Counted from the first letter of the stretch, positions 1 through 9,591 are shown. The stretch is DNA of 16,660 nucleotides from Bdellovibrio sp. (GCA_017745015.1 JAGIAF010000023.1:1-16660); one strand, 5' to 3'. Program-made: numbers and translations. Notes: generated by a model from the sequence alone, not told the origin.

Positions 1-50
1 TAGTTAAGGAGTCCGCACTTGAGTTGTCTGTGAGAGATTTGCTTGCATAA
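1..50 (+). CDS. 3' end of an upstream gene (partial)
   Basis: The reading frame starting at base 3 is open from the window edge to a TAA at 48-50 and encodes a plausible C-terminus, VKESALELSVRDLLA. The first two bases would complete the preceding codon. A terminator-like hairpin follows directly (56-85), which fits a gene end here. Fifteen residues are too few to identify a product. The other two + frames contain stops within the first six bases, so this is the only + frame that could carry an incoming gene. Confidence 0.4.
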   Translation, partial: VKESALELSVRDLLA

Positions 51-55
51 AATTT

Positions 56-85
56 GAGCGAAGCACTGGAAGTCTCTCGCTTTTT
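56..85 (+). terminator. Weak intrinsic terminator of the upstream gene
   Basis: AGCGA (57-61) pairs with TCGCT (77-81) around a 15-base loop, and a run of Ts covers 81-85. It lies six bases after the presumed stop of the upstream gene and before the act promoter. The stem is short and the loop long, so this is a modest candidate. Confidence 0.35.
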
Positions 86-107
86 CAATAAGTTTGCAAA
101 AAGATCA

Positions 108-136
108 TGGACAACTGGACTTTTAAGTCATTAAAT
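108..136 (+). promoter_or_regulatory. Candidate sigma-70-type promoter of the act operon
   Basis: TGGACA (108-113; five of six matches to TTGACA) and TTAAAT (131-136; four of six to TATAAT) are 17 bases apart. Transcription would begin near 143, giving a leader of about 70 bases to the actA start at 214. The neighbourhood is AT-rich, as expected for a promoter. It was found by eye and other -10 choices nearby are possible. Confidence 0.35.
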
Positions 137-213
137 AAGGGCAAAATAAATATAGGACAGCATTATTGGCCTCATTCCGTTTTTTTGGGTGTGAGTTTGT
201 CAAAAGGATGATT

Positions 214-756
214 ATGCATCGGGTATTTAGAAGTACGGCGGCGAGCGCGATAGCTTGTTTGAGCGCGCTCATGATTTTTTCAACAGTTCTAACGGGTTGT
301 AAGTTTCAACCAGGTTGGGGATACAACAAGGGATATGCTCCAGAGCAACCAATTCCTTTTGATCACTCCCTACACGTAGGAACCAACAAAATTCAGTGTC
401 AATACTGCCACAATCAAGTGGAGAGATCTAAACACTCGAATATTCCTGCTCTTTCAACTTGTATGAATTGCCACTTGCAAGTTGCGACTGACAAACCAGC
501 AATTCAAAAATTGCGTGATGCTTATGACTCCGGCGGCTCTGTTGAATGGGTGCGCGTGCATATGCTTCCTGATTTCGTTCACTTCAACCACAATGCGCAC
601 ATCGCGAAAGGCGTGAACTGTCAAACATGTCACGGGCCGATCGAAACGATGAAAAAAGTGGAACAATTCTCTGACCTATCTATGGGCTGGTGTGTGAACT
701 GCCACCGTCAACCAGAGAATAAAGCGCCAATCAACTGCTCAACTTGTCACTACTAA
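214..756 (+). CDS. actA: Alternative complex III pentaheme cytochrome c subunit ActA
   Basis: ActA is the pentaheme c-type cytochrome of alternative complex III (ACIII). It passes electrons from quinol oxidation toward a periplasmic acceptor or terminal oxidase. The 180-residue product has exactly five CXXCH heme sites: C62-H66, C83-H87, C136-H140, C160-H164 and C175-H179, the last one residue before the C-terminus. The ATG at 214 is chosen because AGGA (205-208) lies five bases upstream; the ATG at 208 and the TTG at 166 lack a spaced ribosome site. The N-terminus is a hydrophobic export segment ending in LTGC (C29), which looks like a lipobox, so the protein may be lipid-anchored rather than held by an uncleaved helix. 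It is the first gene of the act operon, with actB starting 17 bases after the stop. Identity is secure from heme count, length and neighbours. Confidence 0.93.
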   Translation: MHRVFRSTAASAIACLSALMIFSTVLTGCKFQPGWGYNKGYAPEQPIPFDHSLHVGTNKIQCQYCHNQVERSKHSNIPALSTCMNCHLQVATDKPAIQKLRDAYDSGGSVEWVRVHMLPDFVHFNHNAHIAKGVNCQTCHGPIETMKKVEQFSDLSMGWCVNCHRQPENKAPINCSTCHY

Positions 757-773
757 GGGTTTCGGAAGGTATT

Positions 774-3700
774 ATGTCTGAAATGCATCATGATCATGAA
801 TTAGAAGCAAAAAAAGCGGCGCGACCGCAAATCGTGCGCGATACGAAGTTCTGGGAAACGATTGAAGAAAAACAGAACGACCCTGAATTCCAAAAACTAG
901 TTGAGACAGAGTTCCAATCTTCTCCGCTTCGCGAAGGCGACAGTGAAGACGGTTGGGCACGTCGTGAGTTCTTGAAACTTATGGGTGCGTCTTTGGCTAT
1001 GGCGACAGCATCTTGCGTTCGTCGTCCGGTTCAAAAAATCGTTCCTTACAACAAAATGCCTGAAGAGATCACTTTGGGTACGGCGAATTACTATTCGTCA
1101 GCGTACTTCGAGGGCAGCGATGCTTTGGGTCTCTTGATTAAGACTCGCGAAGGCCGTCCTATCAAAATCGAATCAAATCCTTCTCATCCTTTCAGCAAAG
1201 GTGGCTTGAGTGTTCGTTCCCAAGCGTCTTTGATGTCTTTGTATGATCCTGAAAGATTGCAAGGTCCTAAACGCAACTTGTTCAACGAGAAGAAATCAAA
1301 CTCTCAACTTATCGATGTTAAGTGGGAAGAGCTTGATAAAAAAGTAGTTGAGCAATTGGGTAAAGGCGGCGTGGTTGTATTGACAGGCCCGTTGGCTTCT
1401 CCTTCAACTCGCGCGGTGGTTTCAGACTTCGCTCAAGGCTTCAAAGCTAAGACGGTAGTTTGGGATGCCTTCGCTCACGAAGAAATTCGTGACGGTCAAA
1501 AAGCGGCTTACGGTGACGACGTTGTTCCTCAGTACAACTTCGATAAAGCGAAAATGATCGTTTCTATCGATGCTGACTTCTTGGGTACATGGATCGCTCC
1601 AACAGCGTTCACGCACCAATTCACAATCGGTCGTAAAGACATCAAAAACATGAGCCGTATGGTATCGTTTGATTCCAACTACTCATTGACTGGTGCCAAC
1701 GCCGACATCCGTTTCAAAATCAAACCTTCGCAACAACTTGATGTTGTGATGGGTCTTCTTCACGAAATCATCGTGGTAAAAGGTCTTTCTTCTTACGCTG
1801 GCAACGCCAACGTAAAAGCGGCATTGGCTCCTTTCGCAGATACTGCGAAAAAATTGGGCTTCGATGCTGAGATCTTCGCGAAAGTTGCAGCAGATCTTTG
1901 GAAAAACAAAGGTGAGTCATTGGTTGTTGCCGGTGGTATCACGACTTTGACAGAAAAAGCTAAAGAGCTTCAAGTTGCAGTAAACTTCTTGAATACAGTA
2001 TTGGACAACGACGGTAAAACTGTTGACGCGAAAGCGGGCAACCCAGCATTGACAGCTTCTTACGCTGACATGGCTGAGTTGATCAAAGACATGAAAGACG
2101 GCAAGGTTCAAACTTTGATCGTTCACCGTGTGAATCCAGCCTTCGTATTGCCTGCTGAGATGGGCTTCGCTGACGCTGTTAAAAAAGTTAAAATGGTTAT
2201 CTACACAGGTGACCGTGTTGACGAAACAGGTGTTCATGCTGATTACATCACTCCAGACAACCACGCATTGGAATCTTGGAATGATCTAGAGACAGCTAAA
2301 GGCGTGATCTCTATCTGCCAACCAGCAATTCGCCCAATGTACGACACTCGTTCGTTCCAGTTGTCTTTGATGACTTGGGCGTTCATGGCGAAACAAGGTC
2401 CGGCTCGTCTTCGTGATTACGAGACGTTCTATGACTACTTGAGAGTTTACTGGAAATCAGACATCCACCCGAAATACGGTAAAGGCCAAGGCTTTGAAGA
2501 TTTCTGGTTGGAAGCACTTCAAAAAGGTGCAGTAGGGGAAGTATCAAAAGGTTCTTCTGCTCGTTCATTCAAAGTAGATGCTTTCACATCTATCAAGCCA
2601 GCAGCTGCAAAAGAAGGTATGGAACTTGTTCTTTACCCAACAGTTCAAATGGGCGATGGCTCATTGGCGAACGTTGCTTGGTTGCATGAGCTTCCAGATC
2701 CAGTGACTAAATTGACTTGGGATAACTACATCATGATCTCTATCGGCACTGCCGAGAAGAACGGTTTGAAAACTGGTTCTATGGTGAACATGAAAGTCGG
2801 CGACAAGTCGATGGAACTTCCAGTTTACATCCAACCAGGTCTTCATGACGGTGTGATGGCTGTAGCTGTAGGTTACGGCCGTACTCGTGCAGGTAAAGTT
2901 GGTAACGGCGTCGGAAAAAATGCTTACGAACTAGTTTCTGCGTCTAAAGACGGTAAAGTGGTATTTGCAGGTCAAACTGCAACATTCACTAAAACAGGTG
3001 CTCATTATCCTCTAGCTGGAACTTCAGGTAACTTCTCAATGGAAGGTCGTCAAATCGCTGCTGAAGCGAACTTGAAAGACTACGCTAAGAATAAATCTGC
3101 AGGTATCCACAGACACGAAACTTGGTCTATCTGGTCTGGTCACCAATACTCTGGTCATAAATGGGGTATGGCAGTAGACCTTCACACTTGCACAGGCTGT
3201 TCAGCTTGCGTAGTGGCGTGCCAATCTGAAAACAACGTTCCTGTTGTTGGTAAGAAGTACGTTCTTGAAGGTCGTATCATGCACTGGTTGCGTATCGACC
3301 GTTACTACACTGGCGATATCGCAAATGCAGAAGCAGTATTCCAACCAGTTATGTGTCAACACTGTGACAACGCTCCTTGCGAAACGGTTTGCCCAGTTAT
3401 CGCGACTGCTCACTCTGATGAGGGTCTGAATGACATGGTTTACAACCGTTGCGTAGGTACTCGTTACTGCGCGAATAACTGCCCTTATAAAGTACGTCGC
3501 TTCAACTGGTTCAACTACGCGAAGTTGATCGAAAAACCAATGCACATGGCTTTGAATCCATCTGTGGGTGTTCGTACTCGCGGGGTTATGGAAAAATGTA
3601 CGTTCTGCGTACAAAGAATCCATGATGCGAAAACTGTGGCTCGCAATGAAAAACGTCAGTTGAAAGACGGCGACGTTAAAACTGCCTGCCAAACTAGCTG

Positions 3701-3913
3701 CCCAACCGGCGGTATCGTATTCGGTGACTTGAATGATCCGAACAGCGAAGTTGCTAAGATTTGGAAAGCTGAAGAGAAGGAACGTGGCTATGCACTTCTT
3801 GAAGAATGGCATGCTAAACCATCGGTTAAGTACCTCTCTAAAATCCGTAACAATGATAAAGAATCAACTGGTGGCCACGATGGTCACGGTACTGCAAAAC
3901 AAGGTGAGCACTC

Positions 3914-3917
<4 letters not shown>
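774..3917 (+). CDS. actB: Alternative complex III fused molybdopterin-like and iron-sulfur subunit ActB
   Basis: ActB is the large peripheral subunit of ACIII. Its N-terminal part resembles molybdopterin oxidoreductases but in known complexes binds no molybdenum. Its C-terminal part is a ferredoxin-like wire carrying three [4Fe-4S] clusters and one [3Fe-4S] cluster. Here (1047 aa) a twin-arginine-like segment starts at R63-R64 (RREFLKLMG). The molybdopterin-like region fills roughly residues 70-780. The cluster cysteines follow: C806/C809/C812/C816; C861/C864/C869/C873; C893/C899/C903; C942/C945/C972/C976. In the third group T896 sits where a fourth cysteine would be (CVGTRYC), the usual ActB arrangement and the likely [3Fe-4S] site. 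The ATG at 774 has GGAAGG (764-769) four bases upstream. The stop overlaps actC by four bases (ATGA). The two domains are fused, as in known ActB. Confidence 0.95.
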
Positions 3918-5274
<1,357 letters not shown>

Positions 5275-5275
<1 letters not shown>

Positions 5276-5799
5276 TGGCTGCTCAATATACTAAAGGTAT
5301 CGCTGGCATCTGGGATAATGAAGCCGGCATTTTGAAAGCCGCTCGCAAAACTCGCGAAATGGGCTTTACAAAGTTTGATGCAATCTCTGCATATCCAATT
5401 CACGGTATGGAAGAAGCTTGTGGCATCCAACGTTCTTGGATTCCGTATGTAACTTTCATCGCTGGTTGCGTCGGTTTGATGGGTGGTTTGGCTCTGACTT
5501 ATTGGACTTCAGCAGTAAACTGGGCGGTGAATATCGGTGGTAAACCGTTCTTCTCTCTTCCTGCTTTCGTACCTATCATGTTCGAATTGACAGTGTTGTT
5601 CGCAGCTCTTTCTTCAGTAGGCGCTTTGTTCTATGCGTGCAAAATGCCACGTATCGATCCCCCAGTGATCGATCCTGACTTGAGCTGCCACAAATTTGCG
5701 ATTTTTGTTCCATTCAACGATACGGGCTACGATGAAGCAAAGCTTGAGAGAATGTTCAAAGAGCTTGGCGCTATCGAAGTGAAGAAGACGGAGTACTAG
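5275..5799 (+). CDS. actD: Alternative complex III small membrane subunit ActD (DUF3341)
   Basis: ActD is a small ACIII subunit of the DUF3341 family. It has two membrane helices and a cytoplasmic part that helps hold the complex together; it carries no redox cofactor. The 174-residue product has a soluble N-terminus with the DUF3341-like stretch FTKFDAISAYPIHGMEEA (residues 31-48). Two hydrophobic segments follow (about 57-78 and 98-121), then a soluble tail containing KLERMFKELGAIEV. The ATG shares one base with the actC stop (TAATG), and a strong GAAGGAGGG ribosome site lies inside the end of actC, so the two are probably translationally coupled. ActE starts two bases after its stop. Confidence 0.93.
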
Positions 5800-5801
5800 A
5801 A

Positions 5802-6383
5802 ATGAGAAGCCTCGTGAATATCTCAATGGGTGTAGCAGCAGCAGGCTTGGCAGCGTTGGCGCTTTCAAGCTGTGGTCCTCGCGGCAACAACCCTAACGTT
5901 GAAATCATTCAAGACATGATGGAATCTCCGGCTATCAAAGCTCAGGAGTACGACGAATCATCTCCTCATCACAGCGGAATGCGTGTGCCACCTGAGCACA
6001 CAGTTCCAGAAGGTTTCGAGCCCTACCGTTATGCAACGGATCTTGATGGTGCGATCAAAAACCTTAAGAACCCACTTGCTGGTAAAATGGATGATGAGAC
6101 CTTGGTTGTTGGTCAAAAATACTATGAAACAAACTGTGCAGTTTGCCACGGTTATAAAGGTGAAGGTGGCGTTGCTGCCAAATCTGTTGTTTCTGAAAAA
6201 ATGGCATTGAAACCACCAGCTCTTTTGACTGACAAAGTTAAAGGGTGGCCAGATGCTCACTTGTACCACGTTATTACTGTGGGGCAGGGTGTGATGGGTC
6301 CTTACGCATCTCACATTCCTCAAAAATATCGTTGGCAGGTTGTTAACTACATTCGCTTCCTAGAGAAGCGTGATGGTAAATAG
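5802..6383 (+). CDS. actE: Alternative complex III monoheme cytochrome c subunit ActE (lipoprotein)
   Basis: ActE is the monoheme cytochrome c of ACIII and the likely exit point for electrons to soluble cytochrome or oxidase. The 193-residue product begins with a lipoprotein signal peptide ending in LSSC (C24). It has one heme site, C112-A-V-C115-H116, followed by the class I feature GYKGEGG. M165 in GVMGPY is the probable sixth heme ligand, and the closing helix (YRWQVVNYIRFLEKR) is typical of class I cytochromes c. It lies two bases after actD and eight bases before actF. A GAAGAAGACGGAG stretch at the end of actD can serve as its ribosome site. Known ActE proteins are also lipid-anchored. 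Confidence 0.93.
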   Translation: MRSLVNISMGVAAAGLAALALSSCGPRGNNPNVEIIQDMMESPAIKAQEYDESSPHHSGMRVPPEHTVPEGFEPYRYATDLDGAIKNLKNPLAGKMDDETLVVGQKYYETNCAVCHGYKGEGGVAAKSVVSEKMALKPPALLTDKVKGWPDAHLYHVITVGQGVMGPYASHIPQKYRWQVVNYIRFLEKRDGK

Positions 6384-6391
6384 GATTACGT

Positions 6392-7591
6392 ATGGCAGAA
6401 CATAAACACGTAGATCTTCACGTATCTAAATTTGAAGCTCCAGCAAAACTTAAAACATTGAGTTTTGCTTTGGTGGCGATCGGTCTTTTGACGTTCGTTA
6501 TCGGTTTGATGAAGAATCCAGATCGCCTTTGGACTTCGTACCTTGTGGCTTTCTTCTTCTTCTCTTGTATGGGCTTGAGTGGTCTTTTCTGGATTGCTAT
6601 CAACAACACAGCAAAAGCGGGTTGGTCGGTATCGATCCGTCGTTTCGCTGAAGCGACAACTTCATTCATCCCATTCATCTTGGTGTTTGGTTTGGTCTTG
6701 TTGTTGGGCTTCAAAAAGCTTTTCATCTGGGCGGACCCAGCTGTTATTGCTTCCAACCCAGTGATCGCGGCAAAAACGGCTTACTTGAATCCAACATTCT
6801 TCGTGATCCGTCTTTTGATTTTCGTAGTAGGTTGCATGATTTTCAGATGGGTTATCGTTGGTAACTCTTTGAAACAAGACGTATCTGGCGACGAAAACCT
6901 GACTCACAAAAACGTGGGCCCGGCGATTGGCTTCATCGCGTTCTTCGCGTTGATGTTCTCTTTCTTCTCTGTCGACTTGTTGATGTCATTGCTTCCAACT
7001 TGGTATTCAACAATCTTCGGTATCTATTGCTTCTCAGGTTTGTTCCAAGCGGGCTTGGCATTCTTGGCAATCGTTATCGTATTGATGAGACGTTCTGGTC
7101 TTGTAAAAGGCTATGTAACTGTTGAGCACCAACACGACGTTGTTAAATACCTTAAAGGTTTCTCAATCTTCTGGGCGTACATTGCATTCTCTCAATTCAT
7201 GTTGATGTGGTATGCCAACTTGCCGGAAGAAACTGAGTACTACATTATGAGATCTTTGGGCGGTTGGATGTCTATTTCTACTGCTTTGTTGATCTTCCGC
7301 TTCGTAGTACCTTTCTTGGCATTGCTTCCGCGTGCTGCGAAAAGAAACGATGCGAACGTGATCTTGGTATCAGTTCTAGTCTTGATCATGCAATACGTTG
7401 ATATCTACTGGATGGTTTACCCGAACTTCTTCGACGGCCAAGTTACTTTCGGCTTCTGGGAAATCGGTATCTTCGCAGGTTTCGCGGGTATCTTCCTTCT
7501 TTGCATTATGAACTTCTGGAGCAAGCACAGCTTGGTTCCTGTTAAAGATCCTCGTATGCATGAGGCTCTTAACCACCACGTAGCGTACTAG
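6392..7591 (+). CDS. actF: Alternative complex III NrfD-like membrane subunit ActF
   Basis: ActF is the second large NrfD-like membrane subunit of ACIII, a shorter paralogue of ActC. It contributes to the membrane core and possibly to ion movement; its exact role is less settled than that of ActC. The 399-residue product has about ten hydrophobic spans from near residue 25 to near residue 380. It contains charged and polar membrane-facing stretches such as FAEATTSFIPFILVFG and YANLPEETEYYIMRS, of the kind seen in ActF proteins. The ATG follows actE by eight bases with only a short AGGA (6382-6385) upstream, so translation may depend on coupling. It ends with two stop codons in a row (TAGTAG, 7589-7594) just ahead of the operon terminator. 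Confidence 0.93.
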   Translation: MAEHKHVDLHVSKFEAPAKLKTLSFALVAIGLLTFVIGLMKNPDRLWTSYLVAFFFFSCMGLSGLFWIAINNTAKAGWSVSIRRFAEATTSFIPFILVFGLVLLLGFKKLFIWADPAVIASNPVIAAKTAYLNPTFFVIRLLIFVVGCMIFRWVIVGNSLKQDVSGDENLTHKNVGPAIGFIAFFALMFSFFSVDLLMSLLPTWYSTIFGIYCFSGLFQAGLAFLAIVIVLMRRSGLVKGYVTVEHQHDVVKYLKGFSIFWAYIAFSQFMLMWYANLPEETEYYIMRSLGGWMSISTALLIFRFVVPFLALLPRAAKRNDANVILVSVLVLIMQYVDIYWMVYPNFFDGQVTFGFWEIGIFAGFAGIFLLCIMNFWSKHSLVPVKDPRMHEALNHHVAY

Positions 7592-7594
7592 TAG

Positions 7595-7622
7595 AAAAAG
7601 CCACCTTCGGGTGGCTTTTTTT
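7595..7622 (+). terminator. Intrinsic terminator of the act operon (UUCG loop)
   Basis: AAAAAGCCACC (7595-7605) pairs with GGTGGCTTTTT (7610-7620) around a TTCG tetraloop (7606-7609), and the T run extends to 7622. It starts three bases after the actF stop. The A-rich left arm means it could also work on the opposite strand. Confidence 0.92.
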
Positions 7623-7662
7623 GTTTCGGGCTCCTGCCCTCAACCCCTTTGGGGCTGGCGCG

Positions 7663-7688
7663 AAAAAATCCCTTCCTGGGATTTTTTT
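7663..7688 (+). terminator. Terminator hairpin in repeat copy 1
   Basis: AAAAAATCCC (7663-7672) pairs with GGGATTTTTT (7678-7687) around the loop TTCCT, giving a ten-base stem with a T tail. It is symmetric enough to stop transcription from either side. Confidence 0.7.
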
Positions 7689-7728
7689 GTTTCGGGCTCC
7701 TGCCCTCAACCCCTTTGGGGCTGGCGCG

Positions 7729-7754
7729 AAAAAATCCCTTCCTGGGATTTTTTT
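7729..7754 (+). terminator. Terminator hairpin in repeat copy 2
   Basis: Same hairpin as copy 1, shifted by 66 bases: AAAAAATCCC (7729-7738), loop TTCCT, GGGATTTTTT (7744-7753). It is the third terminator-like hairpin in a row after actF. Confidence 0.7.
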
Positions 7755-7831
7755 GTTTTTTGCGCATCTCACTTTCGAACCCTTGAAGCTTGTTTGCTCC
7801 CTTGCTGAACTAAAGATTCAGGAGGTGTCGA

Positions 7832-8353
7832 GTGCGATTTCTTCAATTCCTTCTTGTTCTATTTATTCCGTCATTACTGTGGGCTTCATCTGCGGATGAA
7901 AGGCCGATTCGATCTGACTATCAAAGAGTGCAACTTTGGGAGCAGGTGATGAGTGGGGGATTGCCTCGTCCTCTGCCAGATGACCCCGCGCAACCTCCTC
8001 AGGATCCGTCACCAGCACCTCCGCCGCCCTATTGTGTGGCAGGAGATCCTTTGTCGAATAGCTGTGTGCGGGCGGTGTGTGATCAGCTTCCGAACTTAAA
8101 CTGTATGGATCCAAAGAAAGTGCGCGATATCGCGTGCCAATGTCAGGGGGTCGCCGGTGATTGTGTGACTGCGGTTTGTAATCAACTCAACCGCTTTGAT
8201 TGTGATGAAAAGCGTGAACTTTATCTGGTGGTAAATATGTGCCGGGGAGTTTCGGATGCTTCTTGTATTAATACGGTTTGCTCGAGCTTAGGTCGATTTG
8301 ACTGTGATGATTTTAACGACATGAAAAAAGTGACGGATCTGTGCCGCCGTTGA
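7832..8353 (+). CDS. Exported protein with three four-cysteine repeats
   Basis: No family is recognised. The 173-residue product starts at a GTG with a strong GGAGG (7821-7825) six bases upstream. A signal peptide covers about residues 1-20 (cleavage near WASSA), so the protein is probably periplasmic, surface-attached or secreted. A proline-rich linker (about 45-66) leads into three tandem repeats with exact spacing C-X4-C-X7-C-X12-C: C78/C83/C91/C104, C111/C116/C124/C137 and C145/C150/C158/C171. Repeats 2 and 3 share RFDCD. With C68 and C102 there are 14 cysteines, an even number consistent with disulfide bonding. There is no CXXCH, so it is not a cytochrome. It stands alone, with the act terminators upstream and its own terminator downstream. 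A small disulfide-rich binding or structural module is an inference. Confidence 0.8.
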   Translation: MRFLQFLLVLFIPSLLWASSADERPIRSDYQRVQLWEQVMSGGLPRPLPDDPAQPPQDPSPAPPPPYCVAGDPLSNSCVRAVCDQLPNLNCMDPKKVRDIACQCQGVAGDCVTAVCNQLNRFDCDEKRELYLVVNMCRGVSDASCINTVCSSLGRFDCDDFNDMKKVTDLCRR

Positions 8354-8373
8354 GTAGGATTCTCTTTTCGATG

Positions 8374-8405
8374 GGCCTGGTACTTTTCTGTGAACCAGGC
8401 CTTTT
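8374..8405 (+). terminator. Intrinsic terminator after the cysteine-repeat gene
   Basis: GGCCTGGT (8374-8381) pairs perfectly with ACCAGGCC (8394-8401) around a 12-base loop and is followed by TTTT. It lies 20 bases past the stop. No T run is present on the minus strand, so it does not obviously serve the convergent gene ending at 8415. Confidence 0.85.
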
Positions 8406-8414
8406 AGGGAACGG

Positions 8415-8675
8415 CTATTCAGTCATTTCATCCATTTTCTTTTCAGCTTTATCCGTTGAATCGCTGACTTTCTTTTTAGCTTTCTTAGTTTGTTTCTTCG
8501 CGGACTTTGAAGCTTTGTCGGCTTCTTTATTCATATTTTCGTGAGCTTCGTGAGCGTTCTGTTCCATCTTCTGGCCGGCTTCATCGGTTTTTTGCTGCAT
8601 CTTGTTTGTGTCGTACTGAGCGAGTGCAAAGGTACAAGTTAGTGTCGCAATTAAAGTGATTAGCAGAGCTTTCAT
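8415..8675 (-). CDS. Small exported lysine/glutamate-rich helical protein
   Basis: Function unknown. The 86-residue product has a clear signal peptide (about 1-19, cleavage after ALA) followed by a low-complexity, highly charged segment. Lys, Glu, Asp, Ala and Met alternate with no prolines or cysteines, which suggests one long helix or coiled coil. It resembles small LEA- or YtxH-like stress proteins in composition only. The start is supported by AAGGAGA (complement of 8681-8687) five bases upstream. C14 lies inside the signal peptide and does not form a lipobox. It is the only minus-strand gene in this part of the window, convergent with the cysteine-repeat gene and divergent from the PilZ gene. 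Confidence 0.75.
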   Translation of the reverse strand: MKALLITLIATLTCTFALAQYDTNKMQQKTDEAGQKMEQNAHEAHENMNKEADKASKSAKKQTKKAKKKVSDSTDKAEKKMDEMTE

Positions 8676-8875
8676 AAATTTCTCCTTATTCTAGAGGTTG
8701 TTTGTGAAATGATGCTCCTCTGTGGAAATACTTTCGTAAATCAGTAATTTAACAATGTTGTTTAAAGCTTTATATTCATATGTCCACGCTCTCGACAGTG
8801 AGTTGCATGGTATTGCATTAGAGCTGGGCCCCATCTTGCAATAACAAAACTTCGGGATACTTACGGGGAGAATTC
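8676..8875. other. 200-bp divergent intergenic region
   Basis: This region should hold the promoters for the minus-strand gene ending at 8675 and the PilZ gene at 8876. It is AT-rich around 8730-8790. TTGCAT occurs twice, ten bases apart (8803-8808 and 8813-8818), and TCGACA (8792-8797) could be a + strand -35. No convincing -35/-10 pair was found for either direction. The PilZ ribosome site, GGGGAG, is at 8865-8870. Confidence 0.5.
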
Positions 8876-9553
8876 ATGTCTATCACAGCATATCGAGACG
8901 TGATTTATTTATGTGCCGACCCGGTTTGGCCTGAATATTTGACGGAACTTGATGGGGTTAAGTGGATTCATGCCAACAACCCGGAACGCTTAAAGCAGAT
9001 TCTCAAATCAAGACATGGGGAGGTTCTGGTGATCGTTCGCGCGAACAATCTAACACAAAAAGTAGTTGAAGCCTTTATGAGTTGGATGAAAGTTAAAACG
9101 AAGTTGTCGTTTATCTTTATCGCGCAAACTATTGATAATGCTGTCTTTCAACTTACTTTAAATAATCCGCAGGCGTTGGTGGTGCGTGAGTCCGATGGTT
9201 CAACCATTACTTCAATGGTGACTCGCTGTCTTCAAGGTTTAAACTTGAAGAGTCGTCGCCAAGAACGCCAAGCTGTTGAGGCTCCCGTGATGTTAAAGAA
9301 GTTCAGCGCAGATCCACAATCGCCAACGGGCGTCGGAGTTCAGTTTTTGCGGGAGGGTGGAATGAAAGATTTCTCTCAAGGTGGTGCTTTGATCGAAATC
9401 AATGACGGAACTGTCTCTGCCAAAGACTTCTTAAGTCTGATGTATCGCGATCAAAACGGAAAATGGGTGTCCATCGAATCTCAGGTTCGTTGGGTCTCTT
9501 TGAGCCCGTCGGGCTATCAGATCATCGGGGTTCAGTTCCTAGCCACGGCGTAG
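8876..9553 (+). CDS. PilZ-domain protein, likely cyclic-di-GMP binding
   Basis: The 225-residue product has two parts. The N-terminal part (about 1-120) alternates hydrophobic strands and helices (VIYLCADP, EVLVIVRANN, LSFIFIAQ, ALVVRES) and looks like a degenerate receiver-type fold; no phosphoacceptor is evident. The C-terminal part is a PilZ domain with both classic binding motifs: RxxxR at R127-R131 and DxSxxG at D165-S167-G170. The closing strands are SQVRWV and IIGVQFL. PilZ domains bind cyclic-di-GMP and act as effectors for motility, development or secretion. A GGGGAG ribosome site lies five bases before the ATG. No transmembrane or signal segment is seen, so it is cytoplasmic. The kinase-like gene follows after 62 bases without a clear terminator, so co-transcription is possible. 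Confidence 0.82.
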   Translation: MSITAYRDVIYLCADPVWPEYLTELDGVKWIHANNPERLKQILKSRHGEVLVIVRANNLTQKVVEAFMSWMKVKTKLSFIFIAQTIDNAVFQLTLNNPQALVVRESDGSTITSMVTRCLQGLNLKSRRQERQAVEAPVMLKKFSADPQSPTGVGVQFLREGGMKDFSQGGALIEINDGTVSAKDFLSLMYRDQNGKWVSIESQVRWVSLSPSGYQIIGVQFLATA

Positions 9554-9591
9554 TTCTCAAATTAAGACGGGACTTTTTCGTTAACTGAAGG

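Larger units (their letters stand above)
7616..7758 (+). repeat. Tandem 66-bp repeat, 2 full copies plus 11 bases
   Basis: Copies at 7616-7681 and 7682-7747 appear identical by eye. The first 11 bases of a third follow at 7748-7758. The unit begins with seven Ts and G. It contains GGGC-TCCT-GCCC (7628-7639 in copy 1), CCCC-TTT-GGGG (7644-7654) and an AT-flanked hairpin (7663-7687). The repeat begins inside the T tail of the act terminator, as if the duplication used that T run. Short open frames across it simply reflect the repeat (66 is divisible by three) and have no ribosome sites, so it is taken as non-coding. Confidence 0.9.

Noticed and set aside
166..213. Upstream TTG start for ActA
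   Set aside because: No ribosome site is present; the ATG at 214 has AGGA at good spacing and gives a normal lipoprotein-type signal peptide.
744..773. Earlier start for ActB overlapping actA
   Set aside because: The ATG at 774 has GGAAGG four bases upstream, while the start at 744 has none.
3201..3812. 203-codon minus-strand open frame inside actB
   Set aside because: It is a shadow of the well-supported iron-sulfur domain of ActB, has no ribosome site and resembles no known protein.
7616..7758. CRISPR array
   Set aside because: There is no repeat-spacer alternation; the whole 66-bp unit is repeated directly and only twice, and no cas genes are nearby.
7569..7899. Open frames on both strands across the 66-bp repeats
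   Set aside because: They repeat the same peptide because the unit is a multiple of three, they have no ribosome sites, and they overlap terminator hairpins and the start of the cysteine-repeat gene.
7832..8353. Cytochrome c interpretation of the cysteine-rich protein
   Set aside because: It has many cysteines but not one CXXCH heme motif.
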